Made by a program: the position numbers and the translations under genes. Shown piece after piece: positions 35,644 to 44,812 of a stretch of DNA of 64,000 bases (position 1 is its first letter; every line of letters starts with the position of its first letter). Below the pieces are notes generated by a model, which had not been told where the DNA came from, searched no databases, and worked only from the letters and a program-made list of their open reading frames with translations. This DNA comes from Sphingomonas phyllosphaerae (GTDB lineage: Bacteria > Pseudomonadota > Alphaproteobacteria > Sphingomonadales > Sphingomonadaceae). The stretch lies in the NCBI GenBank assembly GCA_036946405.1, contig JAQIJC010000001.1, positions 57,501 through 121,500 on the forward strand, written 5' to 3'.

Positions 35644-36597
35644 GTGACCGACGCCCCGCTCTCGCTGACGCCTGAAGACCGCGGGCGCCACCACGGCGCC
35701 GCGCGTCGCCGGCTCGACCGCCAGCTCGCGCATCTTCGCCCCGGCGCCTATGCGTGGGAGGTGTTCAAGCGCGCGGCGATCGGCGTGTGGACCGACGGGT
35801 TCATCTACGCGGGCAACCTCGCCTATCTCGCGCTGATGACGGTGTTTCCGTTCTTCATCGTCGCCGCCGCGGTGGCGTCGCTGTTCGGGCAGAGCGACGA
35901 AGTGCAGCACGGGCTCGCCAGCTTCCTGTCGGTGCTGCCGCACGACGTGGCGGAGGTGTTGCGGACGCCGATCGCCAATGTGTTGCAGGCGCGGACCGGG
36001 CCTTTGCTGTGGTTCGGCGCGCTGGTCGGGCTGTGGACGGTCGGCAGCTTCGCCGAGACGATCCGCGACATTTTCCGCAAGGCCTATGGCACACGCTCGT
36101 CGCAATCGCTGTGGCGCGCGCGGCTGGGGCTGAGCATCGCGATCATCGCCTCGGTGGTGATCGCGCTGTTCGCGTTCCTCGTGCAGGGCATCCTGACCGC
36201 CGCCGAGCAGTTCATCTACCGGCTGCTGCCGGTCGCGCAGCATGTCGCGGAGTGGCTCAACATCGCGCGGCTGGTGCCGGCGGCGATCATGTTCGGCGCG
36301 CTGTACATGCTGTTCTATTCGGTGACGCCGGGCAAATACCGCCGCAGCGACGCGCGCAAATGGCCGGGCGCATTGTTCACGACCTTGTGGTGGGTGAGCA
36401 TGACCGCGGGGCTGCCATGGGCGCTGTCGCAGCTCGGCGGCTATGACCTCACCTATGGCAGCCTTGCCGGTGTGGTGGTCATGCTGTTGTTCTTCTATCT
36501 GATCGGGCTGGGGCTGGTGTTCGGCGCGCACCTCAACGCGGCACTGGCGGAGCCGCCCGAACCGGTTGTAGAGGGGACCGGACAGGGTGAATCATAA
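35644..36597 (+). CDS. YihY/BrkB family inner membrane protein
   Basis: A 317-residue protein with about six membrane helices. Family landmarks include VFKRAAIGVWTDGFIYAGNLAYLALMTVFPF, FAETIRDIFRKAYGT and SLAGVVVMLLFFYLIGLGLVFGAHLNA. The original ribonuclease BN name for this family was mistaken; its function is unknown. The start is GTG 35644, six bases after the DnaJ-like stop. Its end overlaps a possible early fabI start. Confidence 0.88.
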   Translation: MTDAPLSLTPEDRGRHHGAARRRLDRQLAHLRPGAYAWEVFKRAAIGVWTDGFIYAGNLAYLALMTVFPFFIVAAAVASLFGQSDEVQHGLASFLSVLPHDVAEVLRTPIANVLQARTGPLLWFGALVGLWTVGSFAETIRDIFRKAYGTRSSQSLWRARLGLSIAIIASVVIALFAFLVQGILTAAEQFIYRLLPVAQHVAEWLNIARLVPAAIMFGALYMLFYSVTPGKYRRSDARKWPGALFTTLWWVSMTAGLPWALSQLGGYDLTYGSLAGVVVMLLFFYLIGLGLVFGAHLNAALAEPPEPVVEGTGQGES

Positions 36598-36610
36598 TGC
36601 AGGTACACGC

Positions 36611-37414
36611 GTGAACGGATTGATGGCGGGCAAGCGCGGGCTCATCATGGGGCTGGCCAACGACAAGTCGCTGGCGTGGGGGATCGCCAAGAAGCTGAGC
36701 GAGGCCGGCGCGGAAATCGCCTTCTCCTATCAGGGCGCGGCGATGGAGAAGCGCGTGCGCCCGCTTGCCGAGCAACTGGGCGTCGCGCGACTGTTCGATT
36801 GCGACGTCGCGGACATGGACGCGCTGGATGCGACCTTCGCGGCGCTGGCCGAGGAATGGCCGACGATCGACTTCGTCGTCCATGCGATCGGCTTTTCGGA
36901 CAAGTCGCAGCTGCGCGGGCGCTATTACGACACCACGCTCGACAATTTCCTGATGACGATGAACATCTCGGCCTATTCGCTGGTCGCGGTGGCGCAGCGC
37001 GCGCGGCGGATGATGCCGGAAGGCGGCTCGATCCTGACGCTGACCTATTACGGCGCCGAGAAGGTCATCCCGCATTACAATGTGATGGGTGTGGCGAAAG
37101 CGGCGCTGGAGACGAGCGTCAAGTATCTCGCGGTCGATCTTGGCCCCGACAACATCCGCATCAATGCCGTCTCGGCCGGGCCGATCCAGACGCTGGCGGC
37201 ACGCGGGATCGGCGACTTCAACTATATCCTCAAGTGGAACGAGCTGAACGCGCCGCTGCGCCGTACCGTGACGATCGAGGATGTCGGCGGTGCGGGGCTC
37301 TACATGCTCTCCGACCTGGCGAGCGGCGTGACCGGCGAGATCCACCATGTCGACGCGGGCTATAACGTGATCGGGATGAAGGCCGAGGACGCGCCCGACA
37401 TCGCGCTGGCGTGA
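36611..37414 (+). CDS. fabI: Enoyl-[acyl-carrier-protein] reductase (NADH)
   Basis: FabI does the last reduction of each fatty acid elongation round. The N-terminal NAD site is GKRGLIMGLANDKSLAWGIAKKL. The catalytic pair is Y156 and K163 in HYNVMGVAKAAL when counted from GTG 36611, the same numbers as in E. coli FabI, which supports this start (267 residues). A GTG at 36587 inside the yihY end would add eight residues. SAGPIQTLAARGI and GVTGEIHHVDAGYNVIGM complete the family pattern. It is the usual target of triclosan-type inhibitors. Confidence 0.95.
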   Translation: MNGLMAGKRGLIMGLANDKSLAWGIAKKLSEAGAEIAFSYQGAAMEKRVRPLAEQLGVARLFDCDVADMDALDATFAALAEEWPTIDFVVHAIGFSDKSQLRGRYYDTTLDNFLMTMNISAYSLVAVAQRARRMMPEGGSILTLTYYGAEKVIPHYNVMGVAKAALETSVKYLAVDLGPDNIRINAVSAGPIQTLAARGIGDFNYILKWNELNAPLRRTVTIEDVGGAGLYMLSDLASGVTGEIHHVDAGYNVIGMKAEDAPDIALA

Positions 37415-37965
37415 GCGTTGCGGGTGCGAGTATTGGCGGCGTGACGATCGCGATCCGTCCGGCCGCGGGCGGCGACGTCGCCGCGATCGACGCGCTGATC
37501 CGCGCGGTCTTCCCGCGCGCCGACGAGGCCGATCTGGTGCGGCAGCTGTGCGTCGACGGCGACATGGTGCTGATGATGGTTGCCGTGGATGAGGAGCGTG
37601 GCACGCTGGTCGGCGCGGTGGCGTTCAGCCGGATGGCGGTCGACGTCGGCGGCAAGGCGATCGCCGCGGTCGCACTCGCGCCGGTCGCGGTCGCCGAGCA
37701 TTATCGCCGGCAGGGCGTCGCCGAGGCGTTGATCCACGCCGGGATCGAACGGATCGAGGCGGCGCGGGTCGTGCTGTGCTTCGTACTGGGCGAGCCGGCT
37801 TTCTACGCGCGGTTCGGCTTCCACGCCGATTACGCGAAGAACTTCGCCTCGCCTTATGCGGGCGAGCATCTGATGGCGCTGCCGATCCAGGGCGGACTGA
37901 TGCCGTGCGGCGAGCGCGGCGCCGCCATCCACGCGCCCGCCTTCGCGCGGCTCGGTGAGGGCTGA
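37411..37965 (+). CDS. GNAT family N-acetyltransferase (YhbS-like)
   Basis: A 184-residue acetyltransferase. Acetyl-CoA binding motif A is seen as LAPVAVAEHYRRQGVAEALIHAGI (the Q/R-x-x-G-x-G/A pattern), followed by FVLGEPAFYARFGFHADYA, typical of the YhbS group. GTG 37411 overlaps the fabI stop as GTGA, so translation is coupled. The substrate is unknown. Confidence 0.87.
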   Translation: MSVAGASIGGVTIAIRPAAGGDVAAIDALIRAVFPRADEADLVRQLCVDGDMVLMMVAVDEERGTLVGAVAFSRMAVDVGGKAIAAVALAPVAVAEHYRRQGVAEALIHAGIERIEAARVVLCFVLGEPAFYARFGFHADYAKNFASPYAGEHLMALPIQGGLMPCGERGAAIHAPAFARLGEG

Positions 37966-38052
37966 CGCAAGGGAACCGGACGCCAGCCCCCGCCCGAACG
38001 GGCAGGGGCATGGGAGGGGAACGTGTCTTACCGAGGCTTGGGTGGCTTCGCT

Positions 38053-38438
38053 GCCCTCGCCCCTCGCATAGGGGAGAGGGTTGCGCAGACTTGGGCTTTG
38101 CGCAGCAAAGTCTTAGGGCGTTACCGGACCAGGTTGAACCACCGTCATCGCCCTGCGGGCGACCGCTGCGCGGCGGGACGCTTTCGGCGTGATGCCGCGT
38201 TGCTCGTCGGTCACGATGCTTTTGCATCGCTCCCTCCTCACGCCTTGCACCACACCAAAATCGCCTCCGTGCCGATGATCCAACCTGCTCCGGTAACGCC
38301 CTAGTCGGAGCTGGGTGAGGGGTGGCGCTCGCGAAAGCGCGCGCGCGAGCCTTCGGCTCGCTCGACCCCTCACCCAAGCTGCGCTAGCCAGCAAGCTGGC
38401 AAGCTCCGCTATCCCTCTCCCCTGTCCAGGGGCGAGGG
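38053..38438. repeat. Family F palindromic repeat, interrupted by a MITE-like element
   Basis: CCCTCGCCCCTCGCATAGGG at the left and CCCTGTCCAGGGGCGAGGG at the right are the outer ends; GTGAGGGG and CCCCTCAC pair inside. Reading the copy at 55032-55215 in reverse complement gives the same order of blocks without the 190-bp element, so 38114-38303 is a later insertion. Confidence 0.8.
38114..38303. mobile_element. MITE-like element T2 with inverted termini and TA flanks
   Basis: The ends TAGGGCGTTACCGGA and TCCGGTAACGCCCTA are perfect inverted repeats, extended by CAGGTTG/CAACCTG after one mismatch. Both ends carry TA, as expected for a TA target duplication. The middle shares GACCGCT-CGCGGCGGG, GTCGGTCACGATGC and GCATCGCTCCCTCCT with element T1 at 4321-4590, although the outer arms of the two are unrelated. 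It has no coding capacity. Confidence 0.78.
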
Positions 38439-38507
38439 CAGCAGGACACCTGCATGAATGTCGATCGGCCCTAACGTGTACGCCACCGCGCTCGAACCAA
38501 CCTCCGG

Positions 38508-38604
38508 CGTCACCCCGGACTGGCTCCGGGGTCTACCGGCCCGCAAGAGCAGCCGCCTTTGTGCCGGCGGAACGGTGGATGCCGGAACAAGTCCGGCATG
38601 ACGG
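38508..38604. repeat. Family A palindromic repeat
   Basis: CGTCACCCCGGACTGGCTCCG and CCGGAACAAGTCCGGCATGACG form the ends; the inner CCCGCAAGAGCA segment matches the two other family A copies. Confidence 0.83.
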
Positions 38605-38691
38605 CTGGGATTTCGGGGAGGCGACGCTTCGGTTTCGATCGATCAGCCGCTGCTGCCTCGACTTCCCTACCCCCATTCCTCCTTTGAAGGG

Positions 38692-38843
38692 GATCGTTGC
38701 GAAAGGTCGGGACCGCGCCCTTTCCACGCCGTACCCCAGCGAAGGCCGAGGTCCCGTTGGAAAGGTCTTTCCGCTAGTTACGAGCGGCCCCCAACCGGGC
38801 CACGGCCTTCGCCGGGGCACGAGAAGGCGATTTCGCAACGATA
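38692..38843. repeat. Family I nested palindromic repeat
   Basis: ATCGTTGCGAAA and TTTCGCAACGAT are the outer arms. Inside, CCCCAGCGAAGGCCGAGGTCC and a right-hand GGGCCACGGCCTTCGCCGGGG are related arms, with GGAAAGGTCTTTCC as a central hairpin. Only one copy is present in the window. Confidence 0.65.
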
Positions 38844-38938
38844 CGCTGAGAGGGGCTTATCTGCATCAACACCATGATATCGCACACCAAAGGCGCGACC
38901 ATCACACTCCGTTAAGCACCAAATCTTACAAGGCCGGA

Positions 38939-39259
38939 ATGGATCATCGTTCCGACCGGCTGTTCATCGTGGCGCAGGCCAGCGTCGGCGTCGCCGCGCT
39001 TGCGATCATGAGCCTGTACCCGCCCGACGATGGGCGCATCCTGCTGGTGCCGGTGATCGATCGCGATACCAATGCCACCGCTCGGCTGGCGCTTTCGTCG
39101 GGCGCGAGGCTGCTGGGCGCGGGACCGCTACGCGGCTCGCTGGTGGTGGTCGGTAACCGCGCACGGCTGGCGGCGCATAGCCGGCCGTGGCGAATGCTGA
39201 TGCTCGCCGCCCCGCCGGCCGGATGCGGCACCCCCTCCAGACAGGCGAACGTCGCATGA
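38939..39259 (+). CDS. Hypothetical protein, 106 residues, coupled to a chemoreceptor gene
   Basis: It begins [24 protein letters not shown], has a hydrophobic first third, and then alternating beta-like segments ([41 protein letters not shown]). No family is recognised. The stop overlaps the start of the chemoreceptor gene as ATGA. The short size, the lack of a ribosome-site conflict and this tight coupling favour a real gene that works with the receptor, perhaps as a sensor partner, but that is inference. A longer upstream frame only reads through repeats. Confidence 0.65.
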   Translation: MDHRSDRLFIVAQASVGVAALAIMSLYPPDDGRILLVPVIDRDTNATARLALSSGARLLGAGPLRGSLVVVGNRARLAAHSRPWRMLMLAAPPAGCGTPSRQANVA

Positions 39260-40806
39260 GCGCGCCGACCGATCCGCTCGACCGGATGCGCATGTATGGC
39301 GTGAAGGGCTGGGCCTGGGCGGGCTGGATCGTGCTGGCCGGGCTGTGCGCGGGCGACCTGCTGATCGGTGGCGGCAAGCTGCCGGTGGTGCTGGCGGTCG
39401 GGCTGCTCGCCAATATCGGGCCGACGGCGATGATGGTGCTCGGGCGGCAGGATGCGGCGGCGCGTGCGACGATGGGCGTGCTGGCGTCGGTGTTGCCGTC
39501 GCTGTTGGTGTTCGTGCTGCAAGGGCGCGCGTGGCAGATGGACGCGCACATGTATTTCTTCGTCGCGATGGCGGCGTTGCTGGTGCTTGCCGACTGGCGC
39601 CCGATCCTGATCTGCACCGTCCTGACCGCGGTGCACCACCTGCTGCTCGAATGGTTCGCGCCCGATTGGGTGTTCGACGGCAACGGCGATCTGGGACGCG
39701 TGCTGTTCCATGTCGTGGCGGTCGGGCTGCAGTTCGGGGCGCTGACCGTGGTGACGTTGATGCTGGAGCGGCTGTTCGCCGCGCAGGAGCGCAGCCTGCG
39801 GCGCGCGCGCGAGTTGACCGCGATCGCCGAAGAGGGCCGCCGCGCCACCGAAAGCGCGCTGGAGCAGGCGCGGCTCGCCGAGGATCGCGCCGCGCGCGAG
39901 CGGCGGCGGCGCGAGGATCAGGCGGCGCAGATCGCACAGGAGCGGCGCGGCGAGCTGATGATGCTGGCGGGCGAGTTCGAGCGATCGGTGACGTCGATCG
40001 TCGGCGGGATCGCGCAGGCGAGCGAGCGTCTGGAGCAGGCCGCCATCCAGCTTGAGGGCGGCACCACCGCCGCGCGGGGCGACGCCGTGTCGGCGGCGGC
40101 GAGCGCGGGTGAGGCGGCATCCGGCATCGCGCAGGTCGCGGCATCGATCCGCGACCTGACCCAGTCGATCCAGACGATCGCGGTCGCCGCCGAGCGGCAG
40201 TCGCAGCTGACCGACGGCGTGAGCATCGCCGCGCAACGCAGTGTCCAGACCGCTGCGATGCTGGAGGAGCAGGCGGTGCAGATCGAAGGCTTCCTCGCCG
40301 ACATCCGGCGGATCGCGGCGCAGACCAATTTGCTGGCGCTGAACGCGACGATCGAGGCATCGCGCGCCGGCGAGGCGGGGCGCGGCTTCGCGGTGGTCGC
40401 GGGCGAGGTGAAGGCGCTCTCCGCCGACACGACGCGGGCCAGCGACCGGATCGGGGTATTGATCGCGGGGATACGCGAGGGGGTGGCGGAGACCGGCGAG
40501 AAATTGCGCAGCGTGACGCAGGCGGTCGCCGAAGTGTCGGGCGCGGCGCGCGGGATCGCGGTGGCAGCAGACGAGCAGCGCAACAGCGCGACCGAAGTCG
40601 ATGGCGGCGCGACGCGCGCGGCGGACATGGCGGAGGCGATCGGCGGCGGGATCGGCGCGCTGGTCGAGACGGTCGGCAAGGCCTCGACGCTGTCGGCGAC
40701 GGTGCGCAACAGCGCGAGCGCGCTGGCGACCAGCGCGCGCGACCTGCATGGGTCGACCAATCGCTTCGTGGCGTTCCTGACCTGCGAGCGCGAGGCGGCG
40801 GCGTAG
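39256..40806 (+). CDS. Methyl-accepting chemotaxis protein
   Basis: A 516-residue receptor. About six membrane helices in residues 18-175 replace the usual two-helix periplasmic sensor, so the signal is probably sensed in or near the membrane. A charged coiled coil leads into the signalling domain, whose hairpin tip is intact: [38 protein letters not shown]. There is no visible HAMP domain and no CheR-binding pentapeptide at the end (it finishes TCEREAAA). ATG 39256 overlaps the previous stop. Confidence 0.9.
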   Translation: MSAPTDPLDRMRMYGVKGWAWAGWIVLAGLCAGDLLIGGGKLPVVLAVGLLANIGPTAMMVLGRQDAAARATMGVLASVLPSLLVFVLQGRAWQMDAHMYFFVAMAALLVLADWRPILICTVLTAVHHLLLEWFAPDWVFDGNGDLGRVLFHVVAVGLQFGALTVVTLMLERLFAAQERSLRRARELTAIAEEGRRATESALEQARLAEDRAARERRRREDQAAQIAQERRGELMMLAGEFERSVTSIVGGIAQASERLEQAAIQLEGGTTAARGDAVSAAASAGEAASGIAQVAASIRDLTQSIQTIAVAAERQSQLTDGVSIAAQRSVQTAAMLEEQAVQIEGFLADIRRIAAQTNLLALNATIEASRAGEAGRGFAVVAGEVKALSADTTRASDRIGVLIAGIREGVAETGEKLRSVTQAVAEVSGAARGIAVAADEQRNSATEVDGGATRAADMAEAIGGGIGALVETVGKASTLSATVRNSASALATSARDLHGSTNRFVAFLTCEREAAA

Positions 40807-40815
40807 GCGGGCGCG

Positions 40816-40884
40816 CGTCGCCCCGGACTTGATCCGGGGAAGGTGGCCCGTTTTCCGTCATTCCCGCGCAGGCGGGAATGACGG
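40816..40884. repeat. Half of a family B repeat followed by a miniature family C repeat
   Basis: CGTCGCCCCGGACTTGATCC (40816-40835) is the left arm of family B with no right arm. Thirteen bases after it ends, CCGTCATTCCCGCGCAGGCGGGAATGACGG (40855-40884, described by its arms CCGTCATTCCCGC and GCGGGAATGACGG) is family C reduced to its ends, a perfect hairpin. They lie between two convergent genes. Confidence 0.75.
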
Positions 40885-40907
40885 GGATGGGCGATGCGGG
40901 GGTCCGG

Positions 40908-41315
40908 TCAGGCCCGCGACGACGGGGTGATGGCGGGCAGCGGCGGCGGAAGAGCCCAGCGCTGCACCGCTTCCAGTGCGATGCCGGCGAGATTCTGCGT
41001 GCGCTTGATGTAGCGGATGCGCAGCCGGCCGGCGGGGCGTGGGAGCGACTGGAATCGCTCGTAATGCGCACGGCAGGCGGGCGGACAGCGGATGGCGCCG
41101 TGCGCCTGCGCGATCACCGCGGCGGCGTCGCCGAGCAGCACCGCCTCGGCGAGCGCCAGATCGTTGGCCAGCATCAACGCGGCGGTCAGCGCCAGCCATT
41201 CGGCCTCCATGCTGGTGCCGGGCCCGAGATCGCGGCGCATGTACGTCCGCCCGCCCGCGACCAAAGCATATTCCATCCCGGCGGGCGAATAGCCGCCGTC
41301 GAAGAAGATCTTCAT
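40908..41315 (-). CDS. RNase H-like protein
   Basis: A 135-residue RNase H fold. D6 ([10 protein letters not shown]), E37 or E39 ([13 protein letters not shown]) and D63 (VLLGDAAAV) occupy the positions of the first three metal-binding residues. The region near the end ([18 protein letters not shown]) has N in place of the usual NxxAD pattern, so activity may be reduced. The start overlaps the stop of the rluE-like gene by four bases. It ends a three-gene coupled operon. Confidence 0.82.
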   Translation of the reverse strand: MKIFFDGGYSPAGMEYALVAGGRTYMRRDLGPGTSMEAEWLALTAALMLANDLALAEAVLLGDAAAVIAQAHGAIRCPPACRAHYERFQSLPRPAGRLRIRYIKRTQNLAGIALEAVQRWALPPPLPAITPSSRA

Positions 41316-41851
41316 GCGTGCCGCCACGCCCCCGGCGCGAGATCGCCGAGCGACCAGTCGCCGACGCGCCAGCGGATCAGCCGCAGCGTCGGGTGGCCGA
41401 CCGCGGCGGTCATACGGCGCACCTGACGGTTGCGCCCCTCGCGGATCGTCAGCGCGATCCATGTGTCGGGGATGCTCGCCCGGTAGCGGATCGGGGGCGT
41501 GCGCGGCCAGATGTCGGGCGTGTCGAGCGGCTCGACCTCGGCCGGAAGGGTCATGCCATCCTTCAACATCACGCCCGCACGCAGCGCGGCCAGCGCGGCC
41601 GCGTCGGGTACGCCCTCGACCTGCACCCAATAGGTCTTGGGCAGCTTGAACTTCGGATCGGCGATCCGCGACTGGAGTCGTCCGTCGTCGGTGAGCAACA
41701 ACAGCCCCTCGCTGTCGCGGTCCAGCCGCCCGGCGGGATAGACGCCGGGGACGTCGATGTGATCGGACAGCGTGGCGCGGGTCGTCGGGGAGCCGCGGTC
41801 GGTGAACTGGCTCAGCACGTCATAGGGCTTGTTGAACAGGATCAATGTCAT
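41312..41851 (-). CDS. rluE: Pseudouridine synthase, RsuA/RluE type
   Basis: A 179-residue single-domain rRNA pseudouridine synthase. The catalytic motif is [19 protein letters not shown] with aspartate D44; the other family segments are [25 protein letters not shown] and [25 protein letters not shown]. The lack of an S4 domain and the sequence resemblance point to RluE (23S rRNA position 2457 in E. coli), though RluF/RsuA relatives are close. ATG 41851 overlaps the upstream stop as ATGA. Confidence 0.85.
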   Translation of the reverse strand: MTLILFNKPYDVLSQFTDRGSPTTRATLSDHIDVPGVYPAGRLDRDSEGLLLLTDDGRLQSRIADPKFKLPKTYWVQVEGVPDAAALAALRAGVMLKDGMTLPAEVEPLDTPDIWPRTPPIRYRASIPDTWIALTIREGRNRQVRRMTAAVGHPTLRLIRWRVGDWSLGDLAPGAWRHA

Positions 41852-43461
41852 GCGCGCCCGATCTGCTGCGCCACCGCCTCCGCGACCCGGATGCCGTCGA
41901 CCGCCGCCGACAGGATGCCGCCGGCATAGCCCGCGCCCTCGCCCGCGGGATACAGGCCGCGGGTGTTGAGGCTCTGCATGTCCTCGCCGCGCGTGAAGCG
42001 CACCGGCGAGGAGGTGCGCGTCTCGACCCCGGTCATCACGACATCGGGATGGTCGTAGCCCTTGATCTGGCGGCCGAACACCGGGATCGCCTCGCGCATC
42101 GCCGCAATCGCGAAGTCGGGAAGGCATTCGGCGAGATCGGTGGGGGTGACGCCGGGCCTGTACGACGGCACGACGCTGCCGAGCGTCGTCGAGGCGCGTC
42201 CGGCGAGGAAGTCGCCGACGCGCTGCGCCGGGGCGTGATAGGTCGACCCGCCCGCGACGAACGCCTTCGCCTCGATCTCGCGTTGCAGCGTCAGCCCGGC
42301 GAGCGGGTCGCCGGGATAGTCGCGCTCGGGGTCGATCGCGACGACGAAGCCGGAATTGGCGTTGCGCTCGTTGCGCGAATATTGGCTCATGCCGTTCGTG
42401 GCGACGCGGCCTTCCTCGCTGGTCGCCGCGACGACGGTGCCGCCGGGGCACATGCAGAAGCTGTAGACCGTCCGCCCGTTCGAACAGTGATGCGAGATGT
42501 GATATTCGGCCGCGCCGAGTACCGGATGGCCGGCGTCGGGGCCGAAGCGCGCGCGGTCGATCCACGATTGCGGATGCTCGATGCGGACGCCGATCGAAAA
42601 GGGCTTGGCTTCGGCATGGACGCCGGCCTCGACCAGCATTTCGAACGTATCGCGCGCGCTGTGGCCGATCGCCATCACGACATGCTCGGCCGCCAGATAG
42701 CCGCCGTCGTGGAGGTGCAGGCCCTTGATGCGGCGCTCCCCGCCCTGCTCCGCGACGTCGAAGCCGGTGACGCGGGTCGAGAAGCGGTATTCGCCGCCGA
42801 GTTCCTCGATCGTCGCGCGCATGCTCTCGACCATCGTCACGAGGCGGAAGGTGCCGATGTGGGGATGCGCCTCGGTCAGGATCTCCTCGGGCGCACCGGC
42901 CTTGACGAATTCGGTCAGCACCTTGCGGTTGAGGTGGCGCGGATCCTTGATGCGGCTGTAGAGCTTGCCGTCCGAGAAGGTCCCTGCCCCGCCCTCGCCG
43001 TACTGGACGTTCGATTCGGGGTTGAGGACGCTGCGCCGCCACAGGCCCCAAGTGTCCTTGGTCCGCTCGCGCACCACCTTGCCGCGCTCCACGATGATCG
43101 GGCGGTAGCCGGCCTGCGCGAGGATCAGCGCGGCAAACAATCCGCACGGGCCCGCGCCGATCACCACCGGGCGCGGCGCGCCGTCTTTGGCAGGCTCGGG
43201 GGCGCGGTAGCGCGTGTCGGGAGTGAGCGAGACGTCGCGGTCGCGGCGGTTGCGCGCGAGCACCGTGCCCTCGTTCTTCACCGCGACATCGACGGTGTAG
43301 ACGAGCTGGATCCGGCCATGTTCGCGCGCATCATTGCCGCGCCGTGCGATCGTGAAGCGGATCAGCTCGCGCGGGGTGATCCGCAGCCGCTTGACGATCG
43401 CGGCGGGCAGCGCTTCGTCGGCATGGTGGAGCGGCAGTTTCAGGTCGGTGATGCGGATCAT
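41848..43461 (-). CDS. NAD(P)/FAD-dependent oxidoreductase (COG2509 type)
   Basis: A 537-residue flavoprotein. A 90-residue N-terminal domain ([21 protein letters not shown]) precedes the FAD-binding [20 protein letters not shown]. Downstream are [37 protein letters not shown] and a cysteine-containing [15 protein letters not shown], then [20 protein letters not shown] at the end. These are the marks of the uncharacterised COG2509 dehydrogenases. It leads an operon with rluE and the RNase H-like gene, all joined by 4-base overlaps. Confidence 0.87.
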   Translation of the reverse strand: MIRITDLKLPLHHADEALPAAIVKRLRITPRELIRFTIARRGNDAREHGRIQLVYTVDVAVKNEGTVLARNRRDRDVSLTPDTRYRAPEPAKDGAPRPVVIGAGPCGLFAALILAQAGYRPIIVERGKVVRERTKDTWGLWRRSVLNPESNVQYGEGGAGTFSDGKLYSRIKDPRHLNRKVLTEFVKAGAPEEILTEAHPHIGTFRLVTMVESMRATIEELGGEYRFSTRVTGFDVAEQGGERRIKGLHLHDGGYLAAEHVVMAIGHSARDTFEMLVEAGVHAEAKPFSIGVRIEHPQSWIDRARFGPDAGHPVLGAAEYHISHHCSNGRTVYSFCMCPGGTVVAATSEEGRVATNGMSQYSRNERNANSGFVVAIDPERDYPGDPLAGLTLQREIEAKAFVAGGSTYHAPAQRVGDFLAGRASTTLGSVVPSYRPGVTPTDLAECLPDFAIAAMREAIPVFGRQIKGYDHPDVVMTGVETRTSSPVRFTRGEDMQSLNTRGLYPAGEGAGYAGGILSAAVDGIRVAEAVAQQIGRA

Positions 43462-43527
43462 GGCGGCGGGGCTTTAGCGGGGTTCGCGGGGATTGTCAGA
43501 GGTAAGCGTACGTCGATCTTTCCCTTG

Positions 43528-43634
43528 CCTCCCCGGCGAACGCCGGGGTCCAGTTACGTGACGATAATGGTGGAGGACTGCACTCCAACCCGCGAGCCTT
43601 CCCAACTGGGCCCCGGCGTGCGCCGGGGTGGTAA
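43528..43634. repeat. Family E palindromic repeat
   Basis: CCTCCCCGGCGAACGCCGGGG and CCCCGGCGTGCGCCGGGGTGG form the ends, with CCAGTT and AACTGGG inside. It stands between the FAD-oxidoreductase start and the LLM oxidoreductase stop. Confidence 0.85.
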
Positions 43635-43645
43635 AAACGCTGGCC

Positions 43646-44662
43646 TCACCGCCAGCCGAGCGCGGGCGCGACGTGGCGGAGGATGTTCTCCAGCACGTGC
43701 GCGTTGTAATCGACGCCGAGCTGGTTGGGGACGGTCAGCAGCAACGTATCGGCCTCGGCGATGCCCTCGTCGGCGCGGAGTTGTTCGATCAGCCGCTCGG
43801 GCTCGGCGGCATAGGAGCGGCCGAACACCGCGCGCATGTTGTCGATCACGCCGATCTGGTCGCCGCCACCGTCGCGCCCGAAATAGGCGCGGTCGCGGTC
43901 GTCGGTCAGCGCGAAGATCGAGCGCGATACCGAGACGCGCGGGGTGCGGGTGTGGCCGGCGGCCTTCCATGCTTCACGATAGACGCGGATCTGCTTGGCC
44001 TGCTGGACCTGGAACGGCTCGCCGCTTTCGTCGGCCTTCAAGGTCGAGCTTTGCAGGTTCATCCCCATTTGCGCCGCCCAGACCGCGGTGGCGTTCGACG
44101 CCGAGCCCCACCAGATCCGCTCGCGCAACCCTTCGGCATGCGGTTCGAGGCGGAGCAGCCCGGGCGGGTTGGGGAACATCGGCTGCGGGTTGGGCCTGGC
44201 GAAGCCCTCGCCCTGCAACAGGCGCAGGAACAATTCGCTGTGGCGACGGCCCATGTCCGCGTCGCTCTCCCCGGATGCGGGGGCGTAGCCGAAATAGCGC
44301 CAGCCCTCGATCACCTGCTCGGGCGAGCCGCGGCTGATGCCGAGTTGCAGGCGGCCGCCCGCGATCAGGTCCGCCGCGCCGGCATTCTCGGTCATGTAGA
44401 ACGGGTTTTCGTAGCGCATGTCGATCACGCCGGTGCCGATCTCGATCGACCGGGTGCGCGCGCCGACCGCCGCGAGCAGCGGGAACGGCGAGGCGAGCTG
44501 CTGCGCGAAATGGTGGACGCGGTAATAGGCACCGTCCGCGCCGAGTTCTTCCGCCGCGACCGCGAGGTCGATCGATTGCAGGAGCACGTCGCTGGCCGAG
44601 CGGGTGGCGGAGCCGTGCGCGGTCGACCAATGGCCGAAGGAGAGGAAGCCGATCTTTTTCAC
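43646..44662 (-). CDS. LLM class flavin-dependent oxidoreductase (luciferase-like)
   Basis: A 338-residue TIM-barrel protein of the bacterial luciferase superfamily, using FMN or F420. ELGADGAYYRVHHFAQQLASPFPLLAAVGART, GTGVIDMRYENPFYMTENAGAADLIAGGRLQLGISRGSP and WWGSASNATAVWAAQMGMN are typical. The start is GTG 44662 with AAAAGGA about ten bases upstream. It is followed upstream by a family G repeat and then the hxlR gene. The substrate is unknown. Confidence 0.87.
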   Translation of the reverse strand: MKKIGFLSFGHWSTAHGSATRSASDVLLQSIDLAVAAEELGADGAYYRVHHFAQQLASPFPLLAAVGARTRSIEIGTGVIDMRYENPFYMTENAGAADLIAGGRLQLGISRGSPEQVIEGWRYFGYAPASGESDADMGRRHSELFLRLLQGEGFARPNPQPMFPNPPGLLRLEPHAEGLRERIWWGSASNATAVWAAQMGMNLQSSTLKADESGEPFQVQQAKQIRVYREAWKAAGHTRTPRVSVSRSIFALTDDRDRAYFGRDGGGDQIGVIDNMRAVFGRSYAAEPERLIEQLRADEGIAEADTLLLTVPNQLGVDYNAHVLENILRHVAPALGWR

Positions 44663-44682
44663 ATCATGATCCTTTTTCCGAT

Positions 44683-44793
44683 CGCCCTGAGGAAAGGCTG
44701 AGCCTGTCGAAGCCTTGTCTCGAAGGGTCCGTGCGGGGCGGTACTTCGAGACGCCATCTCGGCTTCGCTCGATGGCTCCTCAGCACGAACGGG
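44683..44793. repeat. Family G palindromic repeat (short form)
   Basis: CGCCCTGAGGAAAGGCTGAGCC and GGCTCCTCAGCACGAACGGG are the ends, and TGTCTCGAAG with CTTCGAGACG pair inside. It corresponds to the outer part of the copy at 9793-9957. Confidence 0.75.
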
Positions 44794-44812
44794 TGGGGGC
44801 GGATAATGGGCG

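Larger units (their letters stand above)
37966..38938. other. Gene-free region made almost wholly of repeats
   Basis: No protein or RNA gene is supported in these 973 bp. They contain a family F palindrome split by a MITE-like element (38053-38438), a family A palindrome (38508-38604) and a large nested palindrome (family I, 38692-38843). The last 95 bp, which are less GC-rich, probably hold the promoter of the following gene. Confidence 0.75.

Noticed and set aside
33235..36531. A 1098-codon open frame on the minus strand
   Set aside because: It lies antisense to the transglutaminase, DnaJ-like and YihY genes. Its translation is Arg/His/Gln/Asp-rich with no domain, the usual shadow of high-GC genes.
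38315..38938. Upstream extension of the small gene before the chemoreceptor
   Set aside because: The frame is open but reads through family F, A and I repeats; ATG 38939 is the first start with coherent downstream coding.
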